From assembly GCA_016290295.1 (NCBI GenBank), contig JAEETJ010000013.1, forward strand, positions 1 to 64,000: a stretch of 64,000 nt of DNA. Reading direction: 5' to 3'. Positions 40,999 to 50,637 of the stretch are shown here, one piece after another. The first letter of the stretch is position 1. The number at the start of each line of letters is the position of its first letter. Under the pieces are notes generated by a model, which worked only from the letters and a program-made list of their open reading frames with translations, ran no database searches and was not told the origin of the DNA. Both the position numbers and the translations under genes were made by a program. The stretch comes from Bacteroidales bacterium (lineage in GTDB: Bacteria > Bacteroidota > Bacteroidia > Bacteroidales > WCHB1-69).

Positions 40999-41661
40999 AT
41001 GAAAAAAGAGGAAACAGAAGAGCAAGTACTGGATGCGGCGGAAGCCTTGTTTGGTCACTACGGCCTGGAAAAGACTTCCATGGATGACATTGCCCGTACC
41101 GCCCGAAAGTCCAAACGATCCTTGTATAATTACTTCTCCAGCAAGGAGGAAATTTTCTATAAAGCCCTTTATCGGGAGATAGATCGCATCAAGGCCAAGG
41201 TGAACCGCTATTTCGCCATGAACCGCGACAAACACCCGCTGGTTTTGCTGAAACTTTACCTGATTATGCGTCCCGAGGTGATTAAAGGGGCAGTCTTGTT
41301 CTGTCAGGCGCTGAAAAATAAATTTCGTTTTCAGGAACTGATACAATCTTCTGAAGAACAGGGTATTGTCCAAAAGTTTAACCAGTGGGAACATTCGTTG
41401 TTTTTTCGTATAGGCAAAAGTAGCTGTCATCATTCTAAACTTCCCGAGACAGAGCATGAGCGTTTTGCCCAGTCCTTTGCCGATATGGTCCAGATGGCCC
41501 TGCAAGGAATGAATTATGCCTTCTTCGTGGAAAATCGCTACGATCAATATAAGGACTCCTACAACCTCTTGATCAATATCATCATGGGTAGCATTGAAAA
41601 AAATAGCGAGGCTATGAGTATGGGGGCCGAATGGACAGATATTCAACAAGAATTAATTTAA
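40999..41661 (+). CDS. TetR/AcrR-family transcriptional regulator
   Basis: A 220-residue protein. The N-terminal HTH covers about 6-52: VLDAAEALFGHYGLEKTSMD, then DIARTARKSKRSLYNYFSSK and EEIFYKAL. The rest is a helical ligand-binding domain without recognisable signature. I chose ATG 40999 (MKKEETEEQ), since the frame further upstream lies in the promoter. First gene of an operon with a lipoprotein, adaptor, RND pump and outer-membrane factor, so it probably represses the pump. Confidence 0.9.
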   Translation: MKKEETEEQVLDAAEALFGHYGLEKTSMDDIARTARKSKRSLYNYFSSKEEIFYKALYREIDRIKAKVNRYFAMNRDKHPLVLLKLYLIMRPEVIKGAVLFCQALKNKFRFQELIQSSEEQGIVQKFNQWEHSLFFRIGKSSCHHSKLPETEHERFAQSFADMVQMALQGMNYAFFVENRYDQYKDSYNLLINIIMGSIEKNSEAMSMGAEWTDIQQELI

Positions 41662-41674
41662 AAAGCAAAATAAA

Positions 41675-42175
41675 ATGAAAACAAGAATTTTAATCGGATT
41701 GCTATTGATAGCAACATGTTGCATATCTTGCAACAAAGATGTGAAAAAAATTACCGGTGATTACAGCTACAAGCTTTCTGGTGTGGTGAATTTTGAGGAT
41801 GCCGAGGGTAACCAAACCAGCATTTTAGCTACCAAAAGAGGACAAATGAACATTATGGCAGATAAAAAGGGTAGGAAAGGTGATATAGTGGTCACCTTCA
41901 ACGAGATGACTGGCGGTGCCTATTCATGCACAGGCAAAGTAGTGGGTGACTCCATTTTCTTTAATCCCTATGAGTTCAGCACTCGCTTTACCTCCGCCGA
42001 TTCTGTGGTGAACCTCATTCAGCTGGGACATGTTTACACCATACAGTCGCAAGGCAAGGGCTTGATTCATGACAATATTATTCTGATGGAAGAACATTGG
42101 ATGGGCCGCCCGGAAAATGGCGAAATGATTCGCATGAAAGCTGATAAAATTACTTTGTTGGCAGAGGAAAATTAA
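41675..42175 (+). CDS. Small lipoprotein in the RND efflux operon
   Basis: A 166-residue protein with a lipobox (ATCCISC, Cys19). The rest is a predicted all-beta domain (ITGDYSYKLSGVVNF, then TFNEMTGGAYSCTGKVVGDS and IQSQGKGLIHDNII), perhaps lipocalin-like. It matches no family I recognise. It lies between the TetR gene (13 nt upstream) and the adaptor gene (16 nt downstream), so a part in efflux or envelope stress is possible. Confidence 0.72.
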   Translation: MKTRILIGLLLIATCCISCNKDVKKITGDYSYKLSGVVNFEDAEGNQTSILATKRGQMNIMADKKGRKGDIVVTFNEMTGGAYSCTGKVVGDSIFFNPYEFSTRFTSADSVVNLIQLGHVYTIQSQGKGLIHDNIILMEEHWMGRPENGEMIRMKADKITLLAEEN

Positions 42176-42191
42176 TGATAAATATTTGAGG

Positions 42192-43238
42192 ATGAAGATT
42201 ATGAATTATAGATTATGGATTAAAAGGGTGCCGCTGCTAATCATCGGTGGGGTCATGTTACTGTCGTTGTCTTCATGCAGACATGGCGAAAAGGCGGAGA
42301 AGTCCGAGCCCATCAAGGTAAGCATCATCACCATTGACACAGTACGAAGTGGCATGGTGCGCACCTACGTGGGCGAGATAGAGGAGAAATTGTCGCTGTC
42401 TCTGAGTTTTGCAGCGGGTGGCAAGGTGGAGAAAGTGTTGGTGCACGAAGGCGACTATGTGCGTGAGGGTCAGTTGCTGGTGACGGTCAATACGGCCACT
42501 GCCCGCAACGCCTATAATTCCGCCAAAGCTCAGTTGGAGCAAGCTGAAGACGCATATCGCCGCCTGAAAATCGTGTACGACCAGGGCAGTCTGGCTGAGG
42601 TGAAATGGGTGGAAATGCTGACCAATCTGGAGAAAGCCCGCTCGCTGGAACAGATTGCTAAAAAACAGCTGTCGGATTGCGAGCTTTATGCTCCTGCTTC
42701 GGGTGTGATTGGCAAGTGTAATGCCCGCGCTGGAGTGGGTCTGTTGCCTGGTGAACCAGCGGTCACTTTGCTGGATGTGAGCGAGGTTTCCGTCACTTTT
42801 GCCGTGCCTGAAAGAGAGATTTCTTCCATGCCTCTGGGCCGTGAGACCAGTATCATCATTCCTGCTTTGAATGATATGGTATTGAAGGGAAAGGTGAGCG
42901 AAAAAAGCATCACTTCCAACCCTGTGGCCCATAGCTATCAGGTGAAAATAGCCCTGCCCAACAGCAATCGTAAACTGCTGCCGGGTATGGTGTGCAAGGT
43001 GGAGGTGGACCAGCCGAATGAGGAGGGTTTTGTCATTCCCGCCAGTTGCGTGCAAACCCGTCCTGAAGGACTGAGCGTATGGGTGGTGCGCAATGGCAAG
43101 CCCGAACGACGCATCATCTCTACCTCTGAATATGTGGTGAACGGCGTGTTGGTGCTCGACGGTCTTCACCAGGATGACACAGTCATTGTGGAAGGCCAGC
43201 AGAAGTTGTTCACGGGGGCGGAAATTACTTTCAATTAG
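42192..43238 (+). CDS. RND efflux periplasmic adaptor (HlyD/MFP family)
   Basis: A 348-residue lipoprotein adaptor. The lipobox LSLSSC follows a signal helix; then barrel-sandwich (FAAGGKVEKVLVHEGDYVREG), an alpha-hairpin (about 97-155, ATARNAYNSAKAQLEQAEDA), the return strand (ELYAPASGVIGKCNARAG), and beta-barrel and membrane-proximal domains (PNSNRKLLPGMVCKVEV). It couples the RND pump and the outer-membrane channel. ATG 42192 is preferred to a TTG at 42186. A 171-nt spacer of repeat words separates it from the pump gene. Confidence 0.92.
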   Translation: MKIMNYRLWIKRVPLLIIGGVMLLSLSSCRHGEKAEKSEPIKVSIITIDTVRSGMVRTYVGEIEEKLSLSLSFAAGGKVEKVLVHEGDYVREGQLLVTVNTATARNAYNSAKAQLEQAEDAYRRLKIVYDQGSLAEVKWVEMLTNLEKARSLEQIAKKQLSDCELYAPASGVIGKCNARAGVGLLPGEPAVTLLDVSEVSVTFAVPEREISSMPLGRETSIIIPALNDMVLKGKVSEKSITSNPVAHSYQVKIALPNSNRKLLPGMVCKVEVDQPNEEGFVIPASCVQTRPEGLSVWVVRNGKPERRIISTSEYVVNGVLVLDGLHQDDTVIVEGQQKLFTGAEITFN

Positions 43239-43409
43239 CAAATTAGTTAATTAGTAAATGAGCAAATGAATTAATTCAAAATTCAAAGTTCAAAATTCAA
43301 AAAATTAATATTCTTAATTCTTAACTCTTAATTCTTAATTCAACAATTCAACAGTTCAACAACTCAACAAACAAATACTCATAACTCTTAGTTCTTAATT
43401 AAAAATATT
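43239..43409. repeat. AT-rich word mosaic inside the RND operon
   Basis: All three word types in tandem: AGCAAATTAGTTAATTAG, CAAAATTCAAAGTTC and CTTAATTCTTAACTCTTAA, then CAACAATTCAACAGTTCAAC. The pump gene's GTG start follows at once, so the mosaic probably lies inside the mRNA. Confidence 0.7.
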
Positions 43410-46400
43410 GTGGCAAAGAAAACTAATCATATCCAGTCCGCTATGCGCTACCACAAGATTGTGTTCCTCATCATGTCTTGTCTGGTGGTACTGGGCTTTT
43501 ATAGTATGACGCAGATGAACAAGGACGAGTTCCCGCAGTTCACCATCCGTCAGGGCGTGGTAGCCGCTGTGTATCCTGGTGCTTCCGCCAAGGAGGTGGA
43601 GGAGCAGGTGACCAAACCTTTGGAGAATTTTCTCTTCACCTACGCGGAAGTTGACAAAGAGAAAACCCGGTCGGTATCGGAAAACGGCATCGTCTATATC
43701 TTTGCGGAATTGCGCACCAGTGTGCAAAACAAGGATGAGGTGTGGTCGAAAATCAAGCATGGACTCACCTTGTTCAAGAAGACTTCCCTGCCAGCAGGAG
43801 TGCTGGAGATTGTGGTGGTGGACGATTTTGGCAACACTTCTTCTATGCTGTTAGCAGTGGAATCGTCCGAACGTACTCCCCGTGAATTAGAGTCGTATGC
43901 CGACCAAATCAATGAACAGTTGCGTACCATCCCCTCCATGGGAAATCTGAAAATCTTGGGACAGCAGAACGAGGAAATTGCTGTGCTGATTGACCAGGAA
44001 AAGCTGGCAGCCTACGGTATTAGCCAGCGCTCGTTGCTTGTGGAACTGTCCACCCAGGGCTTCCGAACCATTGGTGGAACTGTCAAAAACGAGGCAGGTG
44101 AGGCCATGGTGCATTTGTCCATTCCGTATCAGTCGGAATATGAAATTGGAGAACAAATAATCTACGCTGATCCTACGGGCAATGTCATTCGCTTGCGCGA
44201 TATCGCCAAGATTGAAAGGCGTTATGCCAAGCCCGACAGCTACGTGAAATACGATGATGAGCGGGCAGTGATTATCTCTATGGAAATGGCTCCCGGCAAC
44301 AATATTGTGGCTTTCGGCAAAGAGGTGGAGAAACGCCTGCAAGCTGTGCAGAAAAAGCTGCCTGCCGATGTGCAAATCCATAAAATCACCAACCAGCCCA
44401 AAGTGGTGAATGATTCGGTGCTGTCGTTTCTGCGTGACTTGCTGATTTCCATTCTGGTGATTATCTTTGTGATGTTCATGATGTTCCCCTTGCGAACAGC
44501 TTTGGTGGCCAGCACCAGTGTGCCGGTATGTACCGCTATAACTCTTGGGTTTATGTATTTATTTGGTATAGAGTTGAATACGGTTACATTGGCCGCCTTG
44601 ATTGTGGTGTTAGGATTAATTGTGGATGATTCGGTAATTATCATTGATGGTTATGTTGACTTCCTCAACGAGGGCCATTCCCGTTGGTATTCGGCGGTCA
44701 CCAGCTCTATGCAGCTGTTTGTGCCCATGTCGCTGGCAACCTTAGCCATTTCGGGCATGTTTTTTCCCATGACCAAGATTATCACGGGTCCGTTAGGTGA
44801 TTTTGTGCAACTCTTCCCCTGGACCATCACTTTTGCCTTGGTGGCGTCCATTTTCTATGCGGTATGGGTGATTCCGTTCTTGGCAACCCAGTTTATCAAA
44901 CGGCGTCTCCCAAATCAAAAAGTCGGCAAGTTGGAAAAAGCGCAGGATAAATTCTTTGATTTTCTACAAGGAACTTATAACCAGTTGCTTAGCTTGTGTT
45001 TTAACCATCCGGTATTGACCATTTTCGCTTCTGTCAGTGCGGTAGGTTTAGGTGTTTTTCTGTTCTTGAATTTGGATGTACAGATGCTGCCTAAGGCCGA
45101 CCGTACCAGTTTCGCCGTGGAAATCCATTTGGCTGAAGGCAGTTCCTTGGCACAGACTGCGGAGTTGGCCGACAGTTTGAGCGGTATTTTGCGACAGGAT
45201 TCCAGAGTGACGGGCATTACCTCGTTTGTGGGCTGTTCTTCACCGCGTTTTCATGCCACCTACGCTCCGCAGATGGCCAGAAAGAACTACGCACAGTTTA
45301 TCGTCAACACGACCAGTGAGGATGACACAAGGGCTTTGTTGAAGGAATACGGGCCCAAGTATGAGCATTATTTTCCAAATGCGTATGCCCGCTTCAAGCA
45401 GATGGACTATCAGGCGGTGGGCAATCCTATCGAAATCCGTCTGTCGGGAGATGATCTGGATTCGCTGAAACTGGTGGCCGATTCCTTGAAATCCTACTTG
45501 AGTACTTTGTCGGAATTAACTTGGATTCATTCCGATTTGGACGAGACCAGCCAGAATATTAAGGTGGTGCTGAACACCGACGAGGCCACCCGTTTAGGCG
45601 TTACACAAAGTATTTTATCTATCTATTTGTCATCAGTGTTAGGCGGCCAGTCGCTGACCACTGTTTGGGAAGGCGACTACAAAGTGCCGGTAATGCTTTA
45701 TTCTTTACAGGAAAGCGAGGATATGTCGTATCAGGACTTGGGTAAATTGATGATACCGACTTCTATTCCAGGCACTTGGGTACCGCTGCGGCAGGTGGCT
45801 ACCATCATTCCTGACTGGCATGACGCTTCTATTAATCGTCGCAATAGTGTGCGTACGGTCACGGTGGCCGCCGATCTCAAATATGGCATCAGCGAGCCAT
45901 CGGTTACCAAGAAAATCAAGGCATATCTGAAAAAAGACTTTTTGAAATATAAGCCGGAGAATGTGGTCATGGAGTATGGCGGTTTGAATGGAGTTAACCG
46001 TGATGTGATTCCACAGATCGCGTTATCCCTTTTGGCGGCTTTATTAGTGATGTTCGCCTTCCTGCTGTATCACTTCCACCATATCAAGCTGGTGATGCTG
46101 AATATGGCGGCTTCTGCCATCTGTATTTTCGGAGCTACCTTAGGACTCACCCTGTTCGGACTGGACTTCAGCATTACGGCGGTGTTGGGTTTGGTAAGTC
46201 TGATAGGTATTATTGTGCGAAACGGCATCATCATGTTCGAATATGCGGAAAGCCTTCGCCACGACAATCACTTGTCGGCGAAAGAAGCTGGTTTTGAGGC
46301 TGGTAAGCGTCGTCTGCGCCCGATTTTCCTGACTTCTGCCACCGCAGCGTTGGGTGTAGTGCCGATGATTATTGCCCATACCTCCCTCTGGATGCCGATG

Positions 46401-46547
46401 GGTGTGGTGATTTGCTTCGGCACCATCTTTTCCTTCCCCTTCGTGGTCACCCTGCTGCCCGTATCTTACTGGCAGCTCTTCGAAAGCCACGACCGGAAAA
46501 TGAATTTGAAATTAGTGAAACATCTGAAAAAACACATACTATCATAG
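43410..46547 (+). CDS. RND-family multidrug efflux permease
   Basis: A 1045-residue inner-membrane proton-driven pump of the AcrB/HAE1 type. Two repeats of six helices each are visible. TM4 carries the two acidic residues for proton transfer (LGLIVDDSVIIIDG), followed by the porter domain, and the C-terminal half ends in SLIGIIVRNGIIMFEY and TSATAALGVVPMI. Substrates cannot be told. The start is GTG 43410 (MAKKTNHIQSAM). The partner adaptor lies upstream, the outer-membrane factor downstream. Confidence 0.93.
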   Translation: MAKKTNHIQSAMRYHKIVFLIMSCLVVLGFYSMTQMNKDEFPQFTIRQGVVAAVYPGASAKEVEEQVTKPLENFLFTYAEVDKEKTRSVSENGIVYIFAELRTSVQNKDEVWSKIKHGLTLFKKTSLPAGVLEIVVVDDFGNTSSMLLAVESSERTPRELESYADQINEQLRTIPSMGNLKILGQQNEEIAVLIDQEKLAAYGISQRSLLVELSTQGFRTIGGTVKNEAGEAMVHLSIPYQSEYEIGEQIIYADPTGNVIRLRDIAKIERRYAKPDSYVKYDDERAVIISMEMAPGNNIVAFGKEVEKRLQAVQKKLPADVQIHKITNQPKVVNDSVLSFLRDLLISILVIIFVMFMMFPLRTALVASTSVPVCTAITLGFMYLFGIELNTVTLAALIVVLGLIVDDSVIIIDGYVDFLNEGHSRWYSAVTSSMQLFVPMSLATLAISGMFFPMTKIITGPLGDFVQLFPWTITFALVASIFYAVWVIPFLATQFIKRRLPNQKVGKLEKAQDKFFDFLQGTYNQLLSLCFNHPVLTIFASVSAVGLGVFLFLNLDVQMLPKADRTSFAVEIHLAEGSSLAQTAELADSLSGILRQDSRVTGITSFVGCSSPRFHATYAPQMARKNYAQFIVNTTSEDDTRALLKEYGPKYEHYFPNAYARFKQMDYQAVGNPIEIRLSGDDLDSLKLVADSLKSYLSTLSELTWIHSDLDETSQNIKVVLNTDEATRLGVTQSILSIYLSSVLGGQSLTTVWEGDYKVPVMLYSLQESEDMSYQDLGKLMIPTSIPGTWVPLRQVATIIPDWHDASINRRNSVRTVTVAADLKYGISEPSVTKKIKAYLKKDFLKYKPENVVMEYGGLNGVNRDVIPQIALSLLAALLVMFAFLLYHFHHIKLVMLNMAASAICIFGATLGLTLFGLDFSITAVLGLVSLIGIIVRNGIIMFEYAESLRHDNHLSAKEAGFEAGKRRLRPIFLTSATAALGVVPMIIAHTSLWMPMGVVICFGTIFSFPFVVTLLPVSYWQLFESHDRKMNLKLVKHLKKHILS

Positions 46548-46730
46548 GTTACAGGGGTCAGGTGACAGGTTACAGAATATAAATCGAAAATAATGGATAC
46601 CTATAAGTTCTTAATGATGTGCCGAAGGCACAATATTCTATTAACCCCGCACAAGCGCGATAGTGCGCAGTGTGGGGCAAGGAAGATAAATGTCTGGTAT
46701 GCGTGCCGAAGGTACGCTACATGGCATGAC
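46548..46730. repeat. Spacer with GTCAGGTGACAGG words and three hairpins
   Basis: First CAGGTGACAGGTTACAG-type words at 46550-46575. Then three clean hairpins: GTGCC-gaa-GGCAC (46619-46631); CCCCGCAC/GTGTGGGG enclosing GCGC/GCGC (46645-46677); and GCGTGCC-gaa-GGTACGC (46701-46717). The TolC-family start follows at 46731. Confidence 0.7.
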
Positions 46731-48068
46731 ATGAGAAGAATTATCCTGTTGGGAATAATTTTATGGATGCTTGTTCCTCTCCTTTCGGCACAACCATTAT
46801 CTTTGGACAGCTGCAAATCGATGGCCCTCCGCAACAACGCCACGGTGAAAAACGCCGCCTTGGATGTGCTGGTGGCCCGACAGGTGCGTCAGCAGGTGCT
46901 CACCAAATATTTCCCCAATGTCAGCGCTTTGGCAGGAGGCTATTACGCCTTGAATCCCTTGGTGGAGTTCGGTATTGATGATATCGGCAATGCCGAGGCA
47001 CGCCAGTGGCTGCATAACATGTATGCCGAATACGGGGCGGCTATGGGACTGCCTAATTCCTTGTCGATGTGCGAAAAAGGCTATACGGTGGGGGTGACTG
47101 CCGTGCAGCCAGTGTTTATGGGTGGACAGATTGTGAATGGCAGCCGCTTGGCGAAATTGGGAGAAGAGGCTGCCACTTTGCAGCAGGAGTTGACCTGTGA
47201 CAAATTGTTGCAGCAGGTGGAAGAGACTTACTGGCTGGTGGTGTCGTTGCAGGACAAAAAGCAGACTATAGAGCAGGCTATGGTCTTTCTCGATACCCTT
47301 GACCGAGATGTAACTGCCGCTTTCAATGCCGGTTTGGTGACCCAAAATGACAAGCTGAAAGTCAGCCTGAAACAGCATGAACTGCAATCCAATATGCTGA
47401 AGGTGAACAATGGTATTACGCTGGCTACCATGGCCTTATGCCAATTGGTGGGCACGGAGTATTCAGAACAATTATGGTTGAGCGATAGTATCGCTGATGT
47501 GACTGCTGTCTATCCACAGAAAGATGCCGCTGCTGCCGTGGCTGGCCGTAAGGAGTACCAGTTATTGAACCTGAGTGTGAAAGCCGAGCAGTTGAAAAAG
47601 AAGGTGTTGATAGGGGAAACTTTGCCTCATTTGACAGTGGGTTTAGGTGGTTCGTACGGTCAGTTAGTTTTTGACCGTTCAAAATTTAATGGTCTGGCAT
47701 TTGCGATGTTGCAGGTTCCGCTTACCAACTGGTGGGAGGCTTCCACCAAAATCAAGCAACAGCAATTGCAGATTCAAAAAGCGGAGAACAACCGTGACGA
47801 TTTGACCCGCAAGATGGAGCTGGAGGTGCGGCAGGCGTGGAACAATGTGTCGGAGGCTTATAATCAGACAGAGCTGATGAAAGCCACGGTGCACGATGCC
47901 GAAGTGAATTTGGAGACATCCGCCATCAACTATCGGGCGGGGTTGATTCCGATTTCAGAGTTGTTGGAGGCGCAAACCATTCACCGCCAAGCCCTTGACC
48001 AACTCATTGATGCCAAAATCTCCTACCAAAACGCCCTGACACATTATCGTATCTTGGTGGAGAACTAG
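46731..48068 (+). CDS. TolC-family outer-membrane efflux protein
   Basis: A 445-residue protein; signal peptide 1-22 ending LLSAQ. Two repeated halves of long helices plus beta strands form the trimeric channel of the RND pump: LDSCKSMALRNNATVKNAAL at the start and AEVNLETSAINYRAGLIPIS near the end are typical. It is at the lower end of the usual size (about 440-490). I chose ATG 46731; an upstream in-frame ATG (46593) would put the hairpin spacer into the protein. Last gene of the operon; GACTATAGTC overlaps the stop. Confidence 0.9.
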   Translation: MRRIILLGIILWMLVPLLSAQPLSLDSCKSMALRNNATVKNAALDVLVARQVRQQVLTKYFPNVSALAGGYYALNPLVEFGIDDIGNAEARQWLHNMYAEYGAAMGLPNSLSMCEKGYTVGVTAVQPVFMGGQIVNGSRLAKLGEEAATLQQELTCDKLLQQVEETYWLVVSLQDKKQTIEQAMVFLDTLDRDVTAAFNAGLVTQNDKLKVSLKQHELQSNMLKVNNGITLATMALCQLVGTEYSEQLWLSDSIADVTAVYPQKDAAAAVAGRKEYQLLNLSVKAEQLKKKVLIGETLPHLTVGLGGSYGQLVFDRSKFNGLAFAMLQVPLTNWWEASTKIKQQQLQIQKAENNRDDLTRKMELEVRQAWNNVSEAYNQTELMKATVHDAEVNLETSAINYRAGLIPISELLEAQTIHRQALDQLIDAKISYQNALTHYRILVEN

Positions 48069-48096
48069 CGACTATAGTCATATTCAAAAAAATTTT

Positions 48097-48104
48097 TACT
48101 TTTG
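48097..48104 (+). promoter_or_regulatory. -7 promoter element TACTTTTG for the acyltransferase gene
   Basis: TACTTTTG is followed at once by CAGCGCCAAA (48105-48114), whose perfect complement TTTGGCGCTG (48196-48205) lies just before the start codon at 48220. The leader could close on itself. Confidence 0.5.
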
Positions 48105-48219
48105 CAGCGCCAAATTTTCAAGGTGATGAAGGATGGTGTGGAATGTGTTATGTGTCTGATTTTTAAAAAGATAAGAAGGTTTTGAGCACTTTGATTTTGG
48201 CGCTGAAATTTGAAGAAAT

Positions 48220-48801
48220 ATGACCAAAATAAAGACAAAAGTCGGCAAAAGATGGGCGAAATTCTGCGGTTTTTTGCTACGGAAACTGGGCTGGACCAGC
48301 GTCGGAGGAATTATGGAGGGCAACAAGGCCATTGTATTAGGGGTGCCGCACACATCCATGATGGATTTCCCCATCTGCTATTTGTTTTATGCCCAATATG
48401 GCGTGCTGGCACATATCATGATAAAAAAAGAGTTCTTTTTCTGGCCGTTGGGACCCATTTTGCGTGCCTTTGGCGGTGTGCCTGTCGACAGACGCAATGC
48501 GGCGGCTACTGTCAAAAGTATCATCAAGACTTTCAATGAAAATGAGTTTTTCCATCTGGCTATCGCTCCCGAAGGAACCCGCAAACCTGTGAAAAAATGG
48601 AAAACCGGCTTCCACCTGATTGCCCGAGAAACCGGTGCCAGTGTGTATGTCGGTTATTACGACTGGGGCCGCAAGGAGATTACCGTGGGCAAAAAATGGG
48701 AGCTGACCGACGATGCCAATGCCGACATGAAACGTATTCAGGAATATTATGAAACTTTAGGTCTTCAGGGCAGACATAAAGAAAATTATATAACCCATTG
48801 A
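48220..48801 (+). CDS. 1-acyl-sn-glycerol-3-phosphate acyltransferase-like protein
   Basis: A 193-residue PlsC-fold acyltransferase. Motif I is PHTSMMDF (H44, D49); motif II KKEFFFWPLGPILRAFGGVP; motif III APEGTRKPVKKWKTGF. It transfers acyl chains to lysophospholipids or related acceptors at the membrane. At 193 residues it is compact. It lies 9 nt upstream of an acyl-CoA ligase gene, which suggests coupled fatty acid activation and lipid synthesis. Confidence 0.88.
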   Translation: MTKIKTKVGKRWAKFCGFLLRKLGWTSVGGIMEGNKAIVLGVPHTSMMDFPICYLFYAQYGVLAHIMIKKEFFFWPLGPILRAFGGVPVDRRNAAATVKSIIKTFNENEFFHLAIAPEGTRKPVKKWKTGFHLIARETGASVYVGYYDWGRKEITVGKKWELTDDANADMKRIQEYYETLGLQGRHKENYITH

Positions 48802-48810
48802 TGATTATAT

Positions 48811-50595
48811 ATGAGTAAGAAAACGAAGAGTCCTTATAAAGTTAGGAATAGTCACAGAGAAACCTATTGTACCACCCTCAATAAAGTCTTCAAATACACG
48901 ACCACGGTCTATTGGGACCGCACCATGGCGCAGTTTGTGGATGGTGGACAACAATATACCTACAGCAGCTTCAAAGAGAAGTGTAACATGCTGTCAACCA
49001 GATTGTCACGTTTCGGCATTTCGGCGGGTGATCGTGTGGCCATCTTGTCGCAAAACATGCCCAACTGGACACTGGCATTCTTTGCCACTACGGCCTACGG
49101 GCGTGTTTCTGTACCGATTCTGCCCGACAGCTCCGAAAAAGAGGTGACCAACATTCTGACACATTCGGAAAGTAAGGTGATATTCATCTCCAAACGACTG
49201 TTGTACAAGCTCACTCAGGAGTGTATCGACAAGCTGACGCTGGTGGTGGATATTGAAACGCTGGAGTTTATCAAGTGCCGAAAAGAAGATTTCCGTTGCG
49301 ACGGCTGGATTAAAGACCCGCAACCCGACGATTTGGCCACGATTATCTATACTTCAGGCACAACCGGGAAAGCTAAGGGCGTGATGCTGAGCCATAGGAA
49401 TATTTGCCACAATTTAGTGGCTTCGTTCAAGGCGCAGCCCTGCTTCAAGAACGACCGTTTCCTGTCTATCTTGCCGATGTCGCATGCTTACGAAATGTGC
49501 GTTTCCAGCTTCTACTCCATGTATGTGGGTGCCTGCTGTTACTACATTTCCAAGCCTCCGACACCTTCCATTTTGTTGCCGGCCATGCAAAAGGTGAAAC
49601 CCACCGTCATGTTGTCCGTGCCGCTGATTATCGAGAAAGTATATCACAACAGTATCGTTCCCACTATCGAGAAGAGCCGTGTGCTCAAGTGGATGGATCA
49701 GCATCTGCCTAAGGTTTTGTATTGGCTCATCGGCAAGAAATTGGTGAAAACTTTCGGTGGCAAGCTGCGTTTTTTCGGGGTTGGTGGTTCTAAAATGGAT
49801 CCCAAGGTGGAAGAGTTCTTGATTAAATGCCGCTTCCCGTATGCAGTGGGCTATGGTCTGACAGAAACCGCTCCACTGGTTTGCAACGTGTTGGTTAACA
49901 AGCGGAGACGCTTGGGTTCTATTGGCGTGGCTTCTTATAAAGTGGATATCCGTCTCGACAATATGGACCCAAAAACGGGCGAGGGGGAGATTGTGTGCCG
50001 CGGCGACAATGTGATGCTCGGCTACTACAAAGATCCTGAGCGTACCGTTCAGGTGCTGGATGAGGAGGGTTGGTTCCGTACCAACGACATCGCCACGGTG
50101 GACAAGGATGGTTACTACTACATCAAAGGTCGTTTGAACAATACGATTTTGGGTCCTTCGGGTGAGAATATCTATCCTGAGGAGATTGAGATGGTGATTA
50201 ATGACATGGCCGGTGTGGATGAATCGTTGGTAATGGAGAAAAATGGCGAGCTGGTGGCTATGGTGAAGTTTGATGACAATCTACTGAATTGGAACCAAGA
50301 GACGGAAGACCAGTGGTTTGAGAAAGCGGAGGCCTTGAAGAAATCCGTGTTGGAGTTTGTTAATAAGACCGTTGGAAAGAACTCAAAGATCAACAAGGTG
50401 GAAGCCATGAAGGAGCCCTTTGAGAAGACAGCTACTCAGAAAATCCGCCGTTATAAGTATAAGGATGGTCAGGAAAAAATTGATGAGGAGGCAGAAATGG
50501 CAAAGGAGGACATGCCGAAAGAAGCATTAAAGGATAAGACCTTGGAGGTGCCAGAGAAAAAATCGTCAAATAACGCTGGTCCTGCTGAAAAATAA
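48811..50595 (+). CDS. AMP-dependent acyl-CoA synthetase/ligase
   Basis: A 594-residue adenylate-forming enzyme. The ATP-binding P-loop is IIYTSGTTGKAKGVMLSHRN; FGVGGSKMDPKVEEFL and YGLTETAPLVCN lead to the A8 region GWFRTNDIATVDKDGYYYIK and GRLNNTILGPSGENIYPEEI. The final lysine region (KTATQKIRRYKYK) is present. A charged tail of about 35 residues (rich in E and K) is extra. It probably activates long-chain fatty acids. Cotranscribed with the acyltransferase gene. Confidence 0.92.
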   Translation: MSKKTKSPYKVRNSHRETYCTTLNKVFKYTTTVYWDRTMAQFVDGGQQYTYSSFKEKCNMLSTRLSRFGISAGDRVAILSQNMPNWTLAFFATTAYGRVSVPILPDSSEKEVTNILTHSESKVIFISKRLLYKLTQECIDKLTLVVDIETLEFIKCRKEDFRCDGWIKDPQPDDLATIIYTSGTTGKAKGVMLSHRNICHNLVASFKAQPCFKNDRFLSILPMSHAYEMCVSSFYSMYVGACCYYISKPPTPSILLPAMQKVKPTVMLSVPLIIEKVYHNSIVPTIEKSRVLKWMDQHLPKVLYWLIGKKLVKTFGGKLRFFGVGGSKMDPKVEEFLIKCRFPYAVGYGLTETAPLVCNVLVNKRRRLGSIGVASYKVDIRLDNMDPKTGEGEIVCRGDNVMLGYYKDPERTVQVLDEEGWFRTNDIATVDKDGYYYIKGRLNNTILGPSGENIYPEEIEMVINDMAGVDESLVMEKNGELVAMVKFDDNLLNWNQETEDQWFEKAEALKKSVLEFVNKTVGKNSKINKVEAMKEPFEKTATQKIRRYKYKDGQEKIDEEAEMAKEDMPKEALKDKTLEVPEKKSSNNAGPAEK

Positions 50596-50637
50596 AATAA
50601 ATAATGTAAATTTCTGAAAATTAATAATTTAAGAAAG

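Noticed and set aside
46593..46730. Coding extension of the TolC-family protein
   Set aside because: The open frame includes the three hairpins and encodes Cys/Arg-rich sequence ahead of a clear signal peptide at 46731, so it is spacer.
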